Part shown: in pieces, positions 29,688-39,558 of the stretch
Position numbering within the stretch: position 1 is the stretch's first letter
Layout: the number at the start of each line of letters is the position of its first letter
Source of the DNA: Hoyosella rhizosphaerae
Lineage (GTDB): Bacteria > Actinomycetota > Actinomycetes > Mycobacteriales > Mycobacteriaceae
Length of the DNA: 64,000 bases
Direction: 5' to 3'
NCBI RefSeq assembly: GCF_014643175.1
Contig: NZ_BMJH01000003.1
Location: 599,129 to 663,128, forward strand
The notes under the pieces: generated by a model
Seen by the model: only the letters and a program-made list of their open reading frames with translations
What the model was told of the DNA's origin: nothing
Databases searched by the model: none
Made by a program: the position numbers and the translations under genes

Positions 29688-29705
29688 GCGTGATGTTGCT
29701 CACGC
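29688..29705 (-). promoter_or_regulatory. Inverted repeat upstream of the acyl-CoA ligase
   Basis: GCGTGA-TGTTGC-TCACGC has perfect 6-bp arms and a 6-base spacer, the spacing of CRP/GlxR sites, but each half-site differs from TGTGA by one base. It lies 30 bp before the ligase start and 20 bp after the stop of the YbjN gene. A FadR/TetR-type operator for fatty-acid genes is equally possible. Confidence 0.4.
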
Positions 29706-29724
29706 TATCACCGCCGACTTAACA

Positions 29725-30258
29725 TCAGTTGACAGACGACTGAGGTTCAGCGCTCTCACTGTCGTCGTCTTTAATCAGGTGCTTAAACGCCTGCAGGTTC
29801 GCCAGCGACTCCCCCCGCGACACGCGCCAAGCCCATTCCCGCCGAATCGACGTGATGAAGCCAATTTCGAGCAGCACATTAAAGTCGCTGTCCGCCGCCT
29901 CAAGCACTTGACCCAAAATTCTGTCGATTTCATCTGGCGTCACCGCATGGTGGGACATTCTTCCTACGAGGTAGATATCTCCACTGCGGTCGACCGTGTA
30001 CGCGACGCCATACAGGCGACGGTTCCGTTGCAGTAGGTACTGGTGTAGGGAGGGCTCATTTTCATCAGGATGACGACAAACAAAAGCCTCAATGCGCACG
30101 CCGTGCGTTGAAGGGGTTAGCAAACACGTCGTCTTTAGCTTTCGCACCCCAGGAAGCTCAACAACAATGTGCTTGTCGCCGCGCAACTCGTAGTCGATAC
30201 CTCTGGAGGTCAGAGTTTCCTCAATGACCTGCAACGATCCGGTGACATCATCAGACAT
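29725..30258 (-). CDS. YbjN-domain protein
   Basis: A 177-residue protein with the YbjN/SicS-like fold: LQVIEETLTSRGIDYELRG at the N-terminus, then RIEAFVCRHPDENEPSLHQYLLQRNRRLYGVAYTVDRSGDIYLVGRM. This is the Rv0487 position, directly after mshA. The family is cytoplasmic and often described as chaperone- or effector-like; no enzymatic motif is visible. It is spaced 60 bp from mshA and probably shares its transcript. Confidence 0.82.
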   Translation of the reverse strand: MSDDVTGSLQVIEETLTSRGIDYELRGDKHIVVELPGVRKLKTTCLLTPSTHGVRIEAFVCRHPDENEPSLHQYLLQRNRRLYGVAYTVDRSGDIYLVGRMSHHAVTPDEIDRILGQVLEAADSDFNVLLEIGFITSIRREWAWRVSRGESLANLQAFKHLIKDDDSESAEPQSSVN

Positions 30259-30318
30259 GCAGCGCTCTCCTCACGGAATTGGTCGTGCCCCTTCCAGAGT
30301 GCCATGCATCACCAATGT

Positions 30319-31734
30319 TTAGCCGCCGAGGGTGTGGGCGCGACTGTAGTTTCGCTTGCGGCGCAACACTCGCGCCCGCCCTGCAACGCGTCGTGGCGTT
30401 AACTGGCTGCTCGGAGGCACCGCGGCACCTAAGGCCCGCCGATAGCATTCGACCAGAGCGTCGACGGTGTGTCCCCAAGAAAACTGGGCCGCATGGATCG
30501 GTGCAGCGTGCGCGTAGCGGGCACGCAATTCGTCGTTGCCCACAATCTCACGCAGCGCCGAAGCCCAGTCGTGCACATCGTGCCCATCGACTAGCTGTCC
30601 TGACACCGCGTCGGCAACAGCTACGCCCAACCCGCCAACGTGCGCGGCAACGACGGGGGTGCCGCACGCTTGTGCCTCAAGAGCAACAAGCCCAAATGAC
30701 TCCGAATAGCTAGGCACTGCCACAACGTCTGCAGCTCGATATACCGTCACCAGGTCTTTGGCCGGTTGTGGAGGGAGGAACGTCACGCGATCCTCGATAC
30801 CGACCTCGTGGGCGATCGCATCCAGCGAGTAACCGTGCTGACCCGTTCCGGAAGTTCCACCAACGATTAAAACCCGCACCGGCACAGTGTCGTCAGCATC
30901 TAACATCGCACCGACGGCTCGCAGGAGCACGTCAGGCGCCTTCAACGGTTGAATGCGGCCCACGAAAGCAATGACCTTCTCCGCAGGATCAATCCCAAGC
31001 GTTTTCCGCGCCTGGAGTTTGTCGCCTGGTGTGAACTGCGCGAGGTCCGCACCGGGAGCTGCGATATCAATTTTCCGTGGATCAGCGTGATAAAAATGCT
31101 GCAACTGCTGAGACTCTTCGTCGGTATTGACGAGTAACCGGTCAGACTCATTGACAATCTGCTGCTCGCCGACCTGTCGCGCAAGCGGTTCCGGCACATC
31201 ACCGTGGGCAAGCGACGCGTTCTTCACCGCCGCGAGCGTGTGCGCCGTGTGGACCAAAGGAATTCCCCAACGGTCACGGGCGAGCCAACCAACCTGGCCG
31301 GAAAGCCAATAGTGCGAATGAATGAGGTCGTAGTGCCCCGGTTCGTGAGACGCTTCCTCACGTAAGACAGCTGCAGTGAAAGGGCACATCTGGCTCGGCA
31401 AATCCGTTTTGCCTAATCCTTCAAACGGTCCGGCCACAATGTTGCGCACTGTCACCCCAGGCGCGGCCTCCACCGAATGCGGGTCGAGCGACGATGTCGC
31501 ACGCGTGAAAATGTCGACCAGTATTCCTCTGCGAGCAAGTTCTTTGGCTGTTTCCAACACATAGACGTTCATGCCTCCGGCATCGCCTGTACCGGGCTGA
31601 GCAAGCGGCGAGGTATGAACTGAAATTACCGCCACACGCCGAATGTCAGGCGCGTTCAAGCCGGTCACATCACGTGCTTCACGCGCAACCGCATCGTCGT
31701 CGGCGCTCGTACATCGAGAAATCACTCGGCCCAT
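30319..31734 (-). CDS. mshA: D-inositol-3-phosphate glycosyltransferase (mycothiol)
   Basis: A 471-residue GT4 enzyme that transfers GlcNAc from UDP-GlcNAc to inositol 3-phosphate, the first step of mycothiol synthesis. It has [75 protein letters not shown] and the E-x7-E block [24 protein letters not shown] 31734 gives about 30 extra residues before the core. Its presence implies mycothiol as the main low-molecular-weight thiol. Confidence 0.95.
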   Translation of the reverse strand: MGRVISRCTSADDDAVAREARDVTGLNAPDIRRVAVISVHTSPLAQPGTGDAGGMNVYVLETAKELARRGILVDIFTRATSSLDPHSVEAAPGVTVRNIVAGPFEGLGKTDLPSQMCPFTAAVLREEASHEPGHYDLIHSHYWLSGQVGWLARDRWGIPLVHTAHTLAAVKNASLAHGDVPEPLARQVGEQQIVNESDRLLVNTDEESQQLQHFYHADPRKIDIAAPGADLAQFTPGDKLQARKTLGIDPAEKVIAFVGRIQPLKAPDVLLRAVGAMLDADDTVPVRVLIVGGTSGTGQHGYSLDAIAHEVGIEDRVTFLPPQPAKDLVTVYRAADVVAVPSYSESFGLVALEAQACGTPVVAAHVGGLGVAVADAVSGQLVDGHDVHDWASALREIVGNDELRARYAHAAPIHAAQFSWGHTVDALVECYRRALGAAVPPSSQLTPRRVAGRARVLRRKRNYSRAHTLGG

Positions 31735-31796
31735 CCTGCCCTATCTGGTCACGCAATACGAAGTCTGAGGCCACAGAGGTGCAACTCAGTTCTCTT

Positions 31797-32624
31797 CTAG
31801 TCACAACTCGCAAAAGCGCGAATTTCTTCCGCACAGCGCACTGGGTCTTCGAGGAACGGGGCGTGCCCAACACCTTCCCACTCACTAAGCTGGGACTTCG
31901 GCACCACAGTTACCCCATGGCGCGACGCGTTGATATCAACAAATTGATCGTTGGTGCCGTGAATGAACAGCGCCGGGATAGTGAGGCTGCCCAGTGTTGC
32001 GTCGTGATTCACGTGACGTCGAAACAGCGCGGTACGGACGTGTGGCGGTGTACATAAACTCGTTCCGAAGAGGGCTTGCTGCATCGGGCCCAAATCCGTT
32101 CGTTCCGTCGGAACGAGCGCAGTGCCGAAACTACCCAAAGCGCGGATCGCTTCGCTAGGCACGGCGGATAGCCCACCTTGAATGACGTTGCGCATCGCGC
32201 TACCGATCGCTCCGCCGGGGCAGTCCCGCCCGATGCTAGTAATCGCACCAACAAAGACGACGCCAGAAATGTCCGCGCAGCCCCGTTCGGCCAGATAGTC
32301 GCAGATCACCAGACCGCCATACGACCAGCCAACCACCATTGCACTGTGCGCGTTTTCACGAGCTAGAACGGCGGCGATATCGTCAGCCCACAGTGTCGAA
32401 TCACTGTAAGCCGCGTGCGGGGCGTCGGAATACCCGTGACCACGAAGGTCAATCGCGATCACCCGAAACGTCTCCGACAGCAGCGTGATGAGGTCCGGTC
32501 CCCAGCATTGTGACGATTGCGCCCAACCGTGCACCAGCAACAACGGTGGAGAGGCACGATCACCTGTAACGCGATACACAATTCTGGTGCCATCACTGCT
32601 AGAGACTTGATACACCGCACTCAT
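31797..32624 (-). CDS. Alpha/beta hydrolase
   Basis: A 275-residue alpha/beta-hydrolase fold protein. It has LLLVHGWAQSSQCWGPD (oxyanion region), IDLRGHGYSD, nucleophile elbow VVGWSYGGLV, the acid in FIHGTNDQFVD and the catalytic His in WEGVGHAPFLEDP. A Trp before the Ser (GWSYGG) is typical of haloperoxidase-like esterases. Divergent from the SDR gene and 62 bp upstream of mshA. Substrate unknown. Confidence 0.85.
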   Translation of the reverse strand: MSAVYQVSSSDGTRIVYRVTGDRASPPLLLVHGWAQSSQCWGPDLITLLSETFRVIAIDLRGHGYSDAPHAAYSDSTLWADDIAAVLARENAHSAMVVGWSYGGLVICDYLAERGCADISGVVFVGAITSIGRDCPGGAIGSAMRNVIQGGLSAVPSEAIRALGSFGTALVPTERTDLGPMQQALFGTSLCTPPHVRTALFRRHVNHDATLGSLTIPALFIHGTNDQFVDINASRHGVTVVPKSQLSEWEGVGHAPFLEDPVRCAEEIRAFASCD

Positions 32625-32707
32625 GCCCCAACCGTAGCGGCAACTGGCCTCACCGCGCGCTGCTGCTACCGCGCATCATCGTAGTTGACGCCACTAAGAT
32701 CGGCCGC

Positions 32708-33454
32708 ATGACGATTCCTGCTAATTCACGTATCGCTGTCGTTACCGGTGCAAGTTCGGGAATTGGTGACGCCACAGCCCGAAGCCTGTCCAATCTCGGC
32801 TTTCACGTCGTGGTAGGCGCACGGCGGATTGACCGCCTTGAGGCCCTCGCGAACGACATCGGCGGGACTGCACTCCCCCTCGACGTGACCAATGACGAGT
32901 CCGTCGCCTCTTTCGCCCAGGCACTACCCCGCGTCGATGTGCTTGTGAACAATGCAGGCGGCGCAAAAGGACTCGACACGGTCCAAAACGCGAACCTGGA
33001 TCACTGGCGGTGGATGTGGGAAACAAACGTCCTCGGCACGTTGCGTATGACAAAAGCGCTGATCCCCAAACTCGCAGCATCTGGGGATGGGCTCATCGTG
33101 ACCGTGACGTCCATTGCTGCGCTCGAAATTTACGCAGGAGGTTCGGGCTACACATCCGCCAAACATGCCGAAGGCGTGCTGCACAGAACGCTGCGTGACG
33201 AGTTGTTGGGTCAGCCGATTCGGCTAACGGAGATTGCGCCGGGCGCAGTCGAAACCGAATTTTCATTGGTTCGCTTCGACGGTGACAATGACCAAGCAGC
33301 CAAAGTGTACGAAGGCTTCACTCCCCTGGTCGCAGAGGACGTCGCGGAAGTTATAGGTTTCGTCGCATCCCGACCGTCACACGTCAATCTCGATCAGATC
33401 ATCATCAAGCCACGCGCTCAGGCTGGTCCAGGCAAGTTTCATCGCGAACTATGA
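32708..33454 (+). CDS. Short-chain dehydrogenase/reductase
   Basis: A 248-residue classical SDR. Cofactor motif TGASSGIG lies at residues 13-20, with NNAG in the middle and the catalytic YTSAK. An Arg in the second strand (GARRIDRLEAL) favours NADP. It is close in type to serine/3-hydroxy acid dehydrogenases (YdfG-like) and matches the place of Rv0484c. A -10-like TAAGAT ends 7 bp before the ATG, suggesting a leaderless message. Convergent with murB, 21 bp apart. Confidence 0.88.
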   Translation: MTIPANSRIAVVTGASSGIGDATARSLSNLGFHVVVGARRIDRLEALANDIGGTALPLDVTNDESVASFAQALPRVDVLVNNAGGAKGLDTVQNANLDHWRWMWETNVLGTLRMTKALIPKLAASGDGLIVTVTSIAALEIYAGGSGYTSAKHAEGVLHRTLRDELLGQPIRLTEIAPGAVETEFSLVRFDGDNDQAAKVYEGFTPLVAEDVAEVIGFVASRPSHVNLDQIIIKPRAQAGPGKFHREL

Positions 33455-33475
33455 CGGTGTATTAACTGCAGTGGA

Positions 33476-34585
33476 CTAGATGTGCACACCGACGCACACA
33501 GGTTCTGGGTGTAGCCGGACGCCAAAAGCATCCTCGACCCCGCGTTGCACTCGCCGCGCCAACTCAACGAGATCAGCAGTCGTCGCGGAACCCCTGTTTG
33601 TCAGCGCCAGGGTGTGTTTCGTCGACAACCGCACAGGCGCGTCCTCACCCGGGAATCCGCGCGAAAAACCTGCACGCTCAATGAGCCACCCCGCCGATAG
33701 TTTGGTGCGCCCAGGCCCGGCGGGGAACTGTGGCATCGTCACGTCGGCCCCGAGCAGGTCCTGGGCCTTGCGTAGGACTTCTGGAAGCTCCTCAGTGGGA
33801 ATGATTGGGTTGGTGAAGAACGACCCCGCGCTCCACGTGTCGTGGTCGTCGCTGTCGAGGACCATCCCTTTTCCCGCACGCAACGCGAGGACTGCCTCGC
33901 GAACGTCGGCGACAGGAAGACGGTCTCCTTCACTCGCGCCTAGTGTTCGAGCGAGTTCGCCGTAACGCACCGGAGCGCTGAGGCCATCGGGCAGAAGATC
34001 AAGTTCCACCGACAGCACCACCGCTGTGTCAGAGTTTTTGAGGATGCTGTGTCGATACGACAGATGCAGTTCCTCAGGACCAGCCCAGTGCACTGTGCCG
34101 CTTGCGCGGTCGAGCAATTCGACGCGACGTAGCACCGATGCAATTTCCACACCGTATGCGCCCACATTCTGCACTGGAGTCGCACCTGTTGACCCCGGGA
34201 TTCCCGACAAGCATTCGATACCACCGAGCCCTTGCGCGACTGACGCAGTGACCGCAGCATCCCAATTCACACCGGCTTCGGCGTGCATGACACTTCCGTC
34301 GAACTTGAGATCAGTGGTGGCCACTCGGACCGCAACCGCATCGACACCGTCGTCCGCGACGACAAGGTTTGACCCGCCTCCGACGATAAGAATGGGAATC
34401 TGCTCGCTGTCGAGTCTTCGCACCACCCCAGCCAACGCTTGGGTGGTCGGACAGCTAACAATCGCTGAGACTGGCCCCCCAAGGCGCAGTGTTGTGTGTG
34501 CCGCTAGTGGGGAGTCATACGTCACTTCGGCGCCGAATTCTTCGCCAAGTCGCGCCACGAGGCTCAATGAGTGGATTGGAGACAC
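33476..34585 (-). CDS. murB: UDP-N-acetylenolpyruvoylglucosamine reductase
   Basis: A 369-residue FAD enzyme that makes UDP-MurNAc for peptidoglycan. It contains HTTLRLGGPVSAIV, ILIVGGGSNLVVADDGVDAVAV, the substrate/FAD region GGIECLSGIPGSTGATPVQNVGAYG, YRHSILK and the C-terminal SAGWLIERAGFSRG. These are type I MurB features. The start is GTG 34585 or GTG 34558; neither has a strong ribosome-binding site. Divergent from the DUF2505 gene with about 23 bp between starts. Confidence 0.95.
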   Translation of the reverse strand: MSPIHSLSLVARLGEEFGAEVTYDSPLAAHTTLRLGGPVSAIVSCPTTQALAGVVRRLDSEQIPILIVGGGSNLVVADDGVDAVAVRVATTDLKFDGSVMHAEAGVNWDAAVTASVAQGLGGIECLSGIPGSTGATPVQNVGAYGVEIASVLRRVELLDRASGTVHWAGPEELHLSYRHSILKNSDTAVVLSVELDLLPDGLSAPVRYGELARTLGASEGDRLPVADVREAVLALRAGKGMVLDSDDHDTWSAGSFFTNPIIPTEELPEVLRKAQDLLGADVTMPQFPAGPGRTKLSAGWLIERAGFSRGFPGEDAPVRLSTKHTLALTNRGSATTADLVELARRVQRGVEDAFGVRLHPEPVCVGVHI

Positions 34586-34608
34586 AAGAGAACGGTAACC
34601 TGCCGATC

Positions 34609-35112
34609 ATGGCTCGCCGCACAGAGTACAAAAAAGAACTGTCATGCACCGCCGAACAGGTGTACAAAGCACTGTCCTCCCGCCAGTATTGGGATGACCG
34701 CATCGCCGACATTGGTGGCACCAATGCCAGCGTTGTCAGCTTCAATGCTTCGGACAACGGGATCGAAGTCGAACTTCAACAATTCATCAAGCGCGAAAAG
34801 CTACCTTCGGTTGCTCAAGCCGTCATTAAAAACGATATGACGATCATCCGGAAAGACACCTGGGGTCCATTCAACGGCTCTGCAACTGGCGACTTCTTCG
34901 GAACAATGAAGGGCGGACCTGGCGACATCAAGGGACCCCGCACGATCACAGCGTCCGGCGACGGCTGCGTCATCAGCGCCACGGTTGAAGCCAGAGTGAG
35001 CGTCCCCATCGTTGGCGGGAAGCTAGAGAAGTTGCTTCTCCAGAACGTCGAAAGCCTTTTCTCCGACGAAGATGACTACACGGCGAAGTGGGTTGCTAAG
35101 AATCTCGCCTAG
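34609..35112 (+). CDS. DUF2505-family protein
   Basis: A 167-residue protein of the DUF2505 type, which has a START/SRPBCC-like fold with a hydrophobic pocket. It starts RRTEYKKELSCTAEQVYKALSSRQYWDDRI and ends with LEKLLLQNVESLFSDEDDYTAKWV. M. tuberculosis Rv0481c is the counterpart next to murB. ATG 34609 comes 7 bp after a TAACCT box, so the message may be leaderless. Ligand and role are unknown. A strong terminator follows. Confidence 0.85.
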   Translation: MARRTEYKKELSCTAEQVYKALSSRQYWDDRIADIGGTNASVVSFNASDNGIEVELQQFIKREKLPSVAQAVIKNDMTIIRKDTWGPFNGSATGDFFGTMKGGPGDIKGPRTITASGDGCVISATVEARVSVPIVGGKLEKLLLQNVESLFSDEDDYTAKWVAKNLA

Positions 35113-35131
35113 CACGCCTCGGTTGTTACCG

Positions 35132-35172
35132 CGTGGGTGTGGCTGCCATCTGTAGCCGCACCCACGTTTTTT
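35132..35172 (+). terminator. Intrinsic terminator after the DUF2505 gene
   Basis: CGTGGGTGTGGCT and AGCCGCACCCACG form a 13-bp stem (one wobble pair) with a 9-base loop, followed directly by TTTTTT. This is a textbook intrinsic terminator. It also shows that a TTG at 35171 is not the start of the next gene. Confidence 0.9.
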
Positions 35173-35221
35173 GATTCACTTCCCACTTACTCAGCCAATC
35201 CACAGTCGCTCACAAGGAACC

Positions 35222-36034
35222 ATGTATCTGACTGGGGCACAATGGGAACTAATGAAGACCACTCCGATCACCCCGCCGCGCCGAAATCGTCGGACCGCAA
35301 CCATTGCGATCTTCGTCGTCGGCTTTCTATTTGTCGGCCTAGCCGCAGTCGCTGTGGGCAGCGAGATCTACCTACGCAAGCGGGTTTCTGACTGCATGGC
35401 TCAGTCAATGACCTACTCGATCGGTTCACCCGTTGAGATCGAGATGAGTCGTAAACCCATGGTGTGGCAACTCATCGACGGAAAAACCCCGTACATCACA
35501 ATCTCCACCGTGGAGGACCGTGTTGGGGACGCCGAAGGAATGTCGATGGACCTCCGCCTCAATGATGTCGAGTCATTGAGCGATGGGCCGGTCGCCAATA
35601 CCGTGCAAAGCAGCTCCGCTGAGGTCAGGTGGACCGCTCAGGGCATCCTTGCGACACTGCAACAGCAAGGCGTGCTCGCTGTGGTGTCATCTGTCGTTCC
35701 CAACGAACAGGATCAAACGCTCAACGTCCAAATCGTCGGAGCCATCCTTGGCGTCACCATCAAGCCGTCCGTCGCAAACGGCGCGCTCGACCTCGAAGTC
35801 GTTGAAGCAAACATCCTGGGTTTCCGCATTCCTCGCGAAATCCCCCAGATGATCATCGGCACGATCGGAAGCCAACTTGCCGAGTTCCCACTCGACATGC
35901 AAGCCAAGGACGTGGCCGTCACCAATGACGGAATTGTGCTTCAACTTGAAGGTGGGTACACCGAGATCGAACGCGTCGATCCCGCCGACGCCGACATTCC
36001 TTCGGAGCTTGAGGAAGCGTGCACCCTCGTCTAG
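35222..36034 (+). CDS. DUF2993-family envelope protein
   Basis: A 270-residue protein with one membrane anchor (IAIFVVGFLFVGLAAVAVGSEIYLRKRV), then an outward domain of the DUF2993 (LmeA-like) type. The LmeA family in mycobacteria acts in lipomannan/LAM elongation, and Rv0479c lies at this place. ATG 35222 follows AAGGA; ATG 35252, with GGGA, is an alternative. The domain ends VAVTNDGIVLQLEGGYTEIERV. Likely an envelope protein that binds lipid; exact role open. Confidence 0.82.
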   Translation: MYLTGAQWELMKTTPITPPRRNRRTATIAIFVVGFLFVGLAAVAVGSEIYLRKRVSDCMAQSMTYSIGSPVEIEMSRKPMVWQLIDGKTPYITISTVEDRVGDAEGMSMDLRLNDVESLSDGPVANTVQSSSAEVRWTAQGILATLQQQGVLAVVSSVVPNEQDQTLNVQIVGAILGVTIKPSVANGALDLEVVEANILGFRIPREIPQMIIGTIGSQLAEFPLDMQAKDVAVTNDGIVLQLEGGYTEIERVDPADADIPSELEEACTLV

Positions 36035-36044
36035 TCGCGAGTAG

Positions 36045-36713
36045 CTAGTCGGTGAAACCGGCCAACACAGTGGCACTCGATGACAGCCCAAGGCGCGTCG
36101 CCCCTGCTGCAATGAGATCCCGCGCTGTCTCTGTGGTGCGGATTCCACCGCTGGCTTTCACGCCGAGGGAGTCACCGACAGTCGCTGCCATCAACTGCAC
36201 AGCGTGCACAGAAGCCCCGCCTGCCGGGTGAAACCCCGTGGATGTCTTTACAAAGTCAGCACCTGCCTGCTGTGCGGCTTTGCACACAGCAACAATGGCG
36301 TCGTCTGACAATGCCGCTGACTCGATGATGACCTTAAGGATGACATCGGGGCCTGCCGCCTCGCGAACGACCACAATGTCCTGGAGTACCTCGTCGTAGG
36401 CACCGGCAATCGCAGCGCCGACATCAATCACCATGTCAATTTCGTCGGCACCGTTCTCTACCGCAAGGCGAGCTTCTGCACCTTTAATAAGCGAATGATG
36501 TTTACCGGAGGGGAAACCCACCACCGTAGCCATCACGAGCCCGTCACCGTTGATCGGCAACATTGACGGCGATACACACACGGCCAAAACGCCGAGCTCA
36601 TGGGCTTCATCGATCAACGACACAACATCAGCGCGCGTCGCTTCCGGTTTAAGCAAGGTGTGGTCGATCATCTGGGCAACACGGGCCCGTGTGAGAGTCT
36701 GAGGCACATCCAT
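36045..36713 (-). CDS. deoC: Deoxyribose-phosphate aldolase
   Basis: A 222-residue class I aldolase that splits 2-deoxyribose 5-phosphate. It has [29 protein letters not shown], the activating Lys in [10 protein letters not shown] and the Schiff-base Lys in [24 protein letters not shown] 36713 is at the homology start. It matches Rv0478. Divergent from purU: the two start codons are only 27 bp apart and must share promoter DNA. Confidence 0.95.
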   Translation of the reverse strand: MDVPQTLTRARVAQMIDHTLLKPEATRADVVSLIDEAHELGVLAVCVSPSMLPINGDGLVMATVVGFPSGKHHSLIKGAEARLAVENGADEIDMVIDVGAAIAGAYDEVLQDIVVVREAAGPDVILKVIIESAALSDDAIVAVCKAAQQAGADFVKTSTGFHPAGGASVHAVQLMAATVGDSLGVKASGGIRTTETARDLIAAGATRLGLSSSATVLAGFTD

Positions 36714-36740
36714 TCTGCTGAGCTTGTCATACTTACCTAC

Positions 36741-37628
36741 ATGGCAGTGAACGAGGTAGCAGATGATCGTCGATACACCCTCTCGCTTGGGTGCCCAGAC
36801 GCACTTGGAATCGTGGCGCGACTGGCTGGTTTTCTTGCAGATGCAGGTGCCTGGATCGTCGAAGCGGCCTACCACGCAGATCCCGACACAGGGTGGTTCT
36901 TCACCCGTCAAACAGTTACTGCGTCGTCAGTGCGTATGACCTTGGACGAATTCCGGGATCAGTTCGCCGAAATCGCCGCAACCTTTGGTACCGAAGCGGA
37001 ATGGTCTGTCCATGATTCCGCAGAACGCAAGCGCGTAGTGCTGCTCGTGAGCAAAGAGGGCCACTGCCTTCACGACGTTCTAGGCAGGGCTGCGACGGGC
37101 GAACTAACAGCAGACATTTGTGCCGTAATCGGCAACCACATGACACTCGAACCTGTCGCTCGGGCACACGGAGTGCCGTTCCAACACGTCCCCTTCCCCA
37201 CTGATGCCGAGGGCAAAACCGCAGCATTCGAGGAAGTTCGCACACTCGTTGATGCCCACAACCCTGATGCAGTGGTGCTTGCTCGTTTCATGCAGGTTCT
37301 ACCGCCACAACTATGCGAGCACTGGAAACACCGTGCGATCAACATTCACCACAGCTTCCTGCCATCATTCATGGGCGCGAAGCCGTACCACCAGGCACAC
37401 GAGCGTGGAGTGAAAATCATCGGCGCTACCTGCCACTACGTCACCGCTGAACTCGATGCTGGTCCCATTATCGAACAAGACGTCGTTCGCATCGACCACT
37501 CATACACCATCGCGGATATGGTGCGGCAGGGCCGCGACATCGAAAAGATCGTGCTGTCGCGCGGTCTCCGATGGCACCTTGAAGGGCGAGTGCAAGTACA
37601 CGGCCGCAAAACAGTGATCTTTAGCTAG
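36741..37628 (+). CDS. purU: Formyltetrahydrofolate deformylase
   Basis: A 295-residue enzyme that hydrolyses 10-formyl-tetrahydrofolate to formate. The N-terminal ACT domain (about 9-90) contains [29 protein letters not shown]; the formyltransferase-like domain has [24 protein letters not shown], and the catalytic set [19 protein letters not shown] plus [22 protein letters not shown] 36741 lies 8 bp after CATACT and may be leaderless. Its stop comes 6 bp before that of the convergent hydrolase. Confidence 0.95.
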   Translation: MAVNEVADDRRYTLSLGCPDALGIVARLAGFLADAGAWIVEAAYHADPDTGWFFTRQTVTASSVRMTLDEFRDQFAEIAATFGTEAEWSVHDSAERKRVVLLVSKEGHCLHDVLGRAATGELTADICAVIGNHMTLEPVARAHGVPFQHVPFPTDAEGKTAAFEEVRTLVDAHNPDAVVLARFMQVLPPQLCEHWKHRAINIHHSFLPSFMGAKPYHQAHERGVKIIGATCHYVTAELDAGPIIEQDVVRIDHSYTIADMVRQGRDIEKIVLSRGLRWHLEGRVQVHGRKTVIFS

Positions 37629-37633
37629 GCTGT

Positions 37634-38641
37634 TTAGCCAACGCGTCGGTACATTGCAGGCATTCCTGCAAGACGGCGGATCTCCGAGTTAACAGCCTCG
37701 GGTGCTTCCACCGGACTCATGTGGCCGACGTGCGGCAGTTCGATGAACTGTTCGAGATTGCCGCGGGCTTCGAGCTTGTCACGGAGCCTGTACGAGTGCA
37801 CCGGTGGCGTCAGTCGGTCACGGCTTCCTACCAGCACAGTTGTGGGCACAGCCAAATTGTCGAGCGCTTCACTAATGTCGAGCCGGCCGAGTACGGTACC
37901 CCACTTGCCTCGCACTTTGCTCGGGCACGTGCGAACTATGCTGTGGCAAAAGTTGCGCTGTTCGGCGGTGGCGTAGGGGCCCATGGTCGCGTACTCGAGT
38001 GCACTACTGTGCAGGAAGTTCGTCGGGATCGGTGCGGAAATTGCAGCACCCACGATTGTTGGTCGAAGTGGAACTGAACGGAACAGTCCAGGCAACACAG
38101 TTTCGTCTGCCGTTAGCCGACCTGAGGCTGTGCTGAGCAACATCGCCGCCGTTGCATATCGCGCGACTTCCTGAGGGTATTTTTCGGCCCAGGACATCAG
38201 CGTCATTCCGCCCATGCTGTGGCCAATGATTACAGCACGTTCAGAAGGTTGGAGTGTGGTGCCGAGCACTGCCGAAAGGTCGTCGGCGAGGACTTCTGGG
38301 CTTAGTCGTGTCCGGCCGAGTTCGCTGGCGCCATGGCCGCGCTGATCATAAGTGATCACACGAAACTCGCGAGCTAGATCATTGATCTGTGGCCGCCAGA
38401 ATGCGCCACTGCATGTCCATCCATGCGCGAGAACGAGCGGTTGCGCTCCCCTGCGTCCGTATACCTGCACATTTAACTTGGTGCCGTCGTACGAGGTGAC
38501 ATAGCGGGTCAGTGTTGGTTCAACCGCTTCCACCAAGAGATTCGCGATGCTTGAGGGTGCATTATCGGTTACGTGCTGTTCAGCTGCCCCAGCAATTGAC
38601 ATGCGGGGCATTGAGATACCGCCCAAGATCGGCAACTTCAC
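37634..38641 (-). CDS. Alpha/beta hydrolase
   Basis: A 335-residue hydrolase. Features are LVLAHGWTCSGAFWRPQ, ITYDQRGHGASELGRTRLSPEVLADDL, nucleophile VIIGHSMGGMTLMSW, acid in LVGSRDRLTPP and His in LPHVGHMSPVEAPE. The first 60 residues are low in homology. GTG 38641 follows GAGGTGG and is favoured over a longer reading to 38713. A CRP/GlxR-like site lies about 145 bp upstream. Substrate unknown; esterase or lipase-like activity is likely. Confidence 0.85.
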   Translation of the reverse strand: MKLPILGGISMPRMSIAGAAEQHVTDNAPSSIANLLVEAVEPTLTRYVTSYDGTKLNVQVYGRRGAQPLVLAHGWTCSGAFWRPQINDLAREFRVITYDQRGHGASELGRTRLSPEVLADDLSAVLGTTLQPSERAVIIGHSMGGMTLMSWAEKYPQEVARYATAAMLLSTASGRLTADETVLPGLFRSVPLRPTIVGAAISAPIPTNFLHSSALEYATMGPYATAEQRNFCHSIVRTCPSKVRGKWGTVLGRLDISEALDNLAVPTTVLVGSRDRLTPPVHSYRLRDKLEARGNLEQFIELPHVGHMSPVEAPEAVNSEIRRLAGMPAMYRRVG

Positions 38642-38785
38642 GTGTTCCACCTCATCGTGTTCCGCAGCACCAACAGTGTGCTGGGGAGCGCTCCGTTGCG
38701 CCCCTTGCGGCAATACTTTTACAGATTAGTGGAAAATGCAAGCACTTGGAACGGTTTTTTGACATATAGCCCAAAAGTGTTAACG

Positions 38786-38801
38786 GGTGACTCAGGTCAC
38801 A
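38786..38801 (-). promoter_or_regulatory. CRP/GlxR-like site upstream of the hydrolase
   Basis: GGTGA-CTCAGG-TCACA matches TGTGA-N6-TCACA except for the first base. It sits in the 164-bp gap between the MerR gene stop and the hydrolase start, well placed to control the hydrolase. In Mycobacteriales such sites are bound by the cAMP receptor protein or GlxR. Confidence 0.5.
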
Positions 38802-38805
38802 AGTG

Positions 38806-39558
38806 CTACGTGTCCGCGTCCTGATTGAGCGCAGCCGCGGCCCTGTTGATCGCCTTGCTGATCTCAATCTCCATAACCTCAGTGAAGATTATGTCGACAA
38901 CCTTGTTCGCCAAGGGCCGCAATTTTCGCGAGACTTCAGCTAATTCCGCAATACGTTCTTCGTCGAAGTTGCCGCTCATCACATCAAGATCACCATTGTC
39001 GGAGAGGAACGTAGCGGTAATGGTCTCGACAAACATCTGCGCAACATCGCGGAGATCCTCGCGAACGCGTTGCCCGTTTTCCGTAATGGTTTCCAAAGGA
39101 ACCCCAGCGTCGACCAGTACCTGGGCAATTTCCAACAGCCGGGGGTTGAGGACAGAAATGTCCTCACCACTCCCCGCGAGGACGCCGAGTTCTTTGCTTC
39201 TCTCAAACGCAGTAGGCGGATTCTGGTCTCCGAAAATTCGACGCAATTCCCCGAGGGTGATTTTCGCCTTGGAGCGAAAGAACCCAAGTGGCCCACGAAG
39301 GTCGTCTGACTCAAGGATTTCATCGATACTCATGCCGTACTGAGAGGCAGCCAGGAGCTCACTGATCGTCGCAAAGGTGTACCCGCGCTCAAGCATGCGG
39401 GTAATGAGACGCAGCCTCGAGAGGTGCGATTCGTTGTACCAACCAGTGCGGCCCTCTTTGCGCGGGGGTGGCAGCAGTCCACGATCCTGGTAGACACGCA
39501 CGTTACGAACGTTTATTCCGGCCGCACGCGCCAGATCATCGATCCGGTACTCTTTCAT
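38806..39558 (-). CDS. MerR-family transcriptional regulator
   Basis: A 250-residue regulator. The N-terminal winged helix is EYRIDDLARAAGINVRNVRVYQDRGLLPPPRKEGRTGWYNESHLSRLRLI. A long, mostly helical C-terminal part has no Cys cluster, so metal sensing of the classical MerR kind is not supported. It resembles the larger MerR regulators of actinobacteria with helical effector domains. ATG 39558 is favoured, though GGGAG abuts it. A TATACT -10 box lies about 75 bp upstream in a large gap with two palindromes. Confidence 0.85.
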   Translation of the reverse strand: MKEYRIDDLARAAGINVRNVRVYQDRGLLPPPRKEGRTGWYNESHLSRLRLITRMLERGYTFATISELLAASQYGMSIDEILESDDLRGPLGFFRSKAKITLGELRRIFGDQNPPTAFERSKELGVLAGSGEDISVLNPRLLEIAQVLVDAGVPLETITENGQRVREDLRDVAQMFVETITATFLSDNGDLDVMSGNFDEERIAELAEVSRKLRPLANKVVDIIFTEVMEIEISKAINRAAAALNQDADT

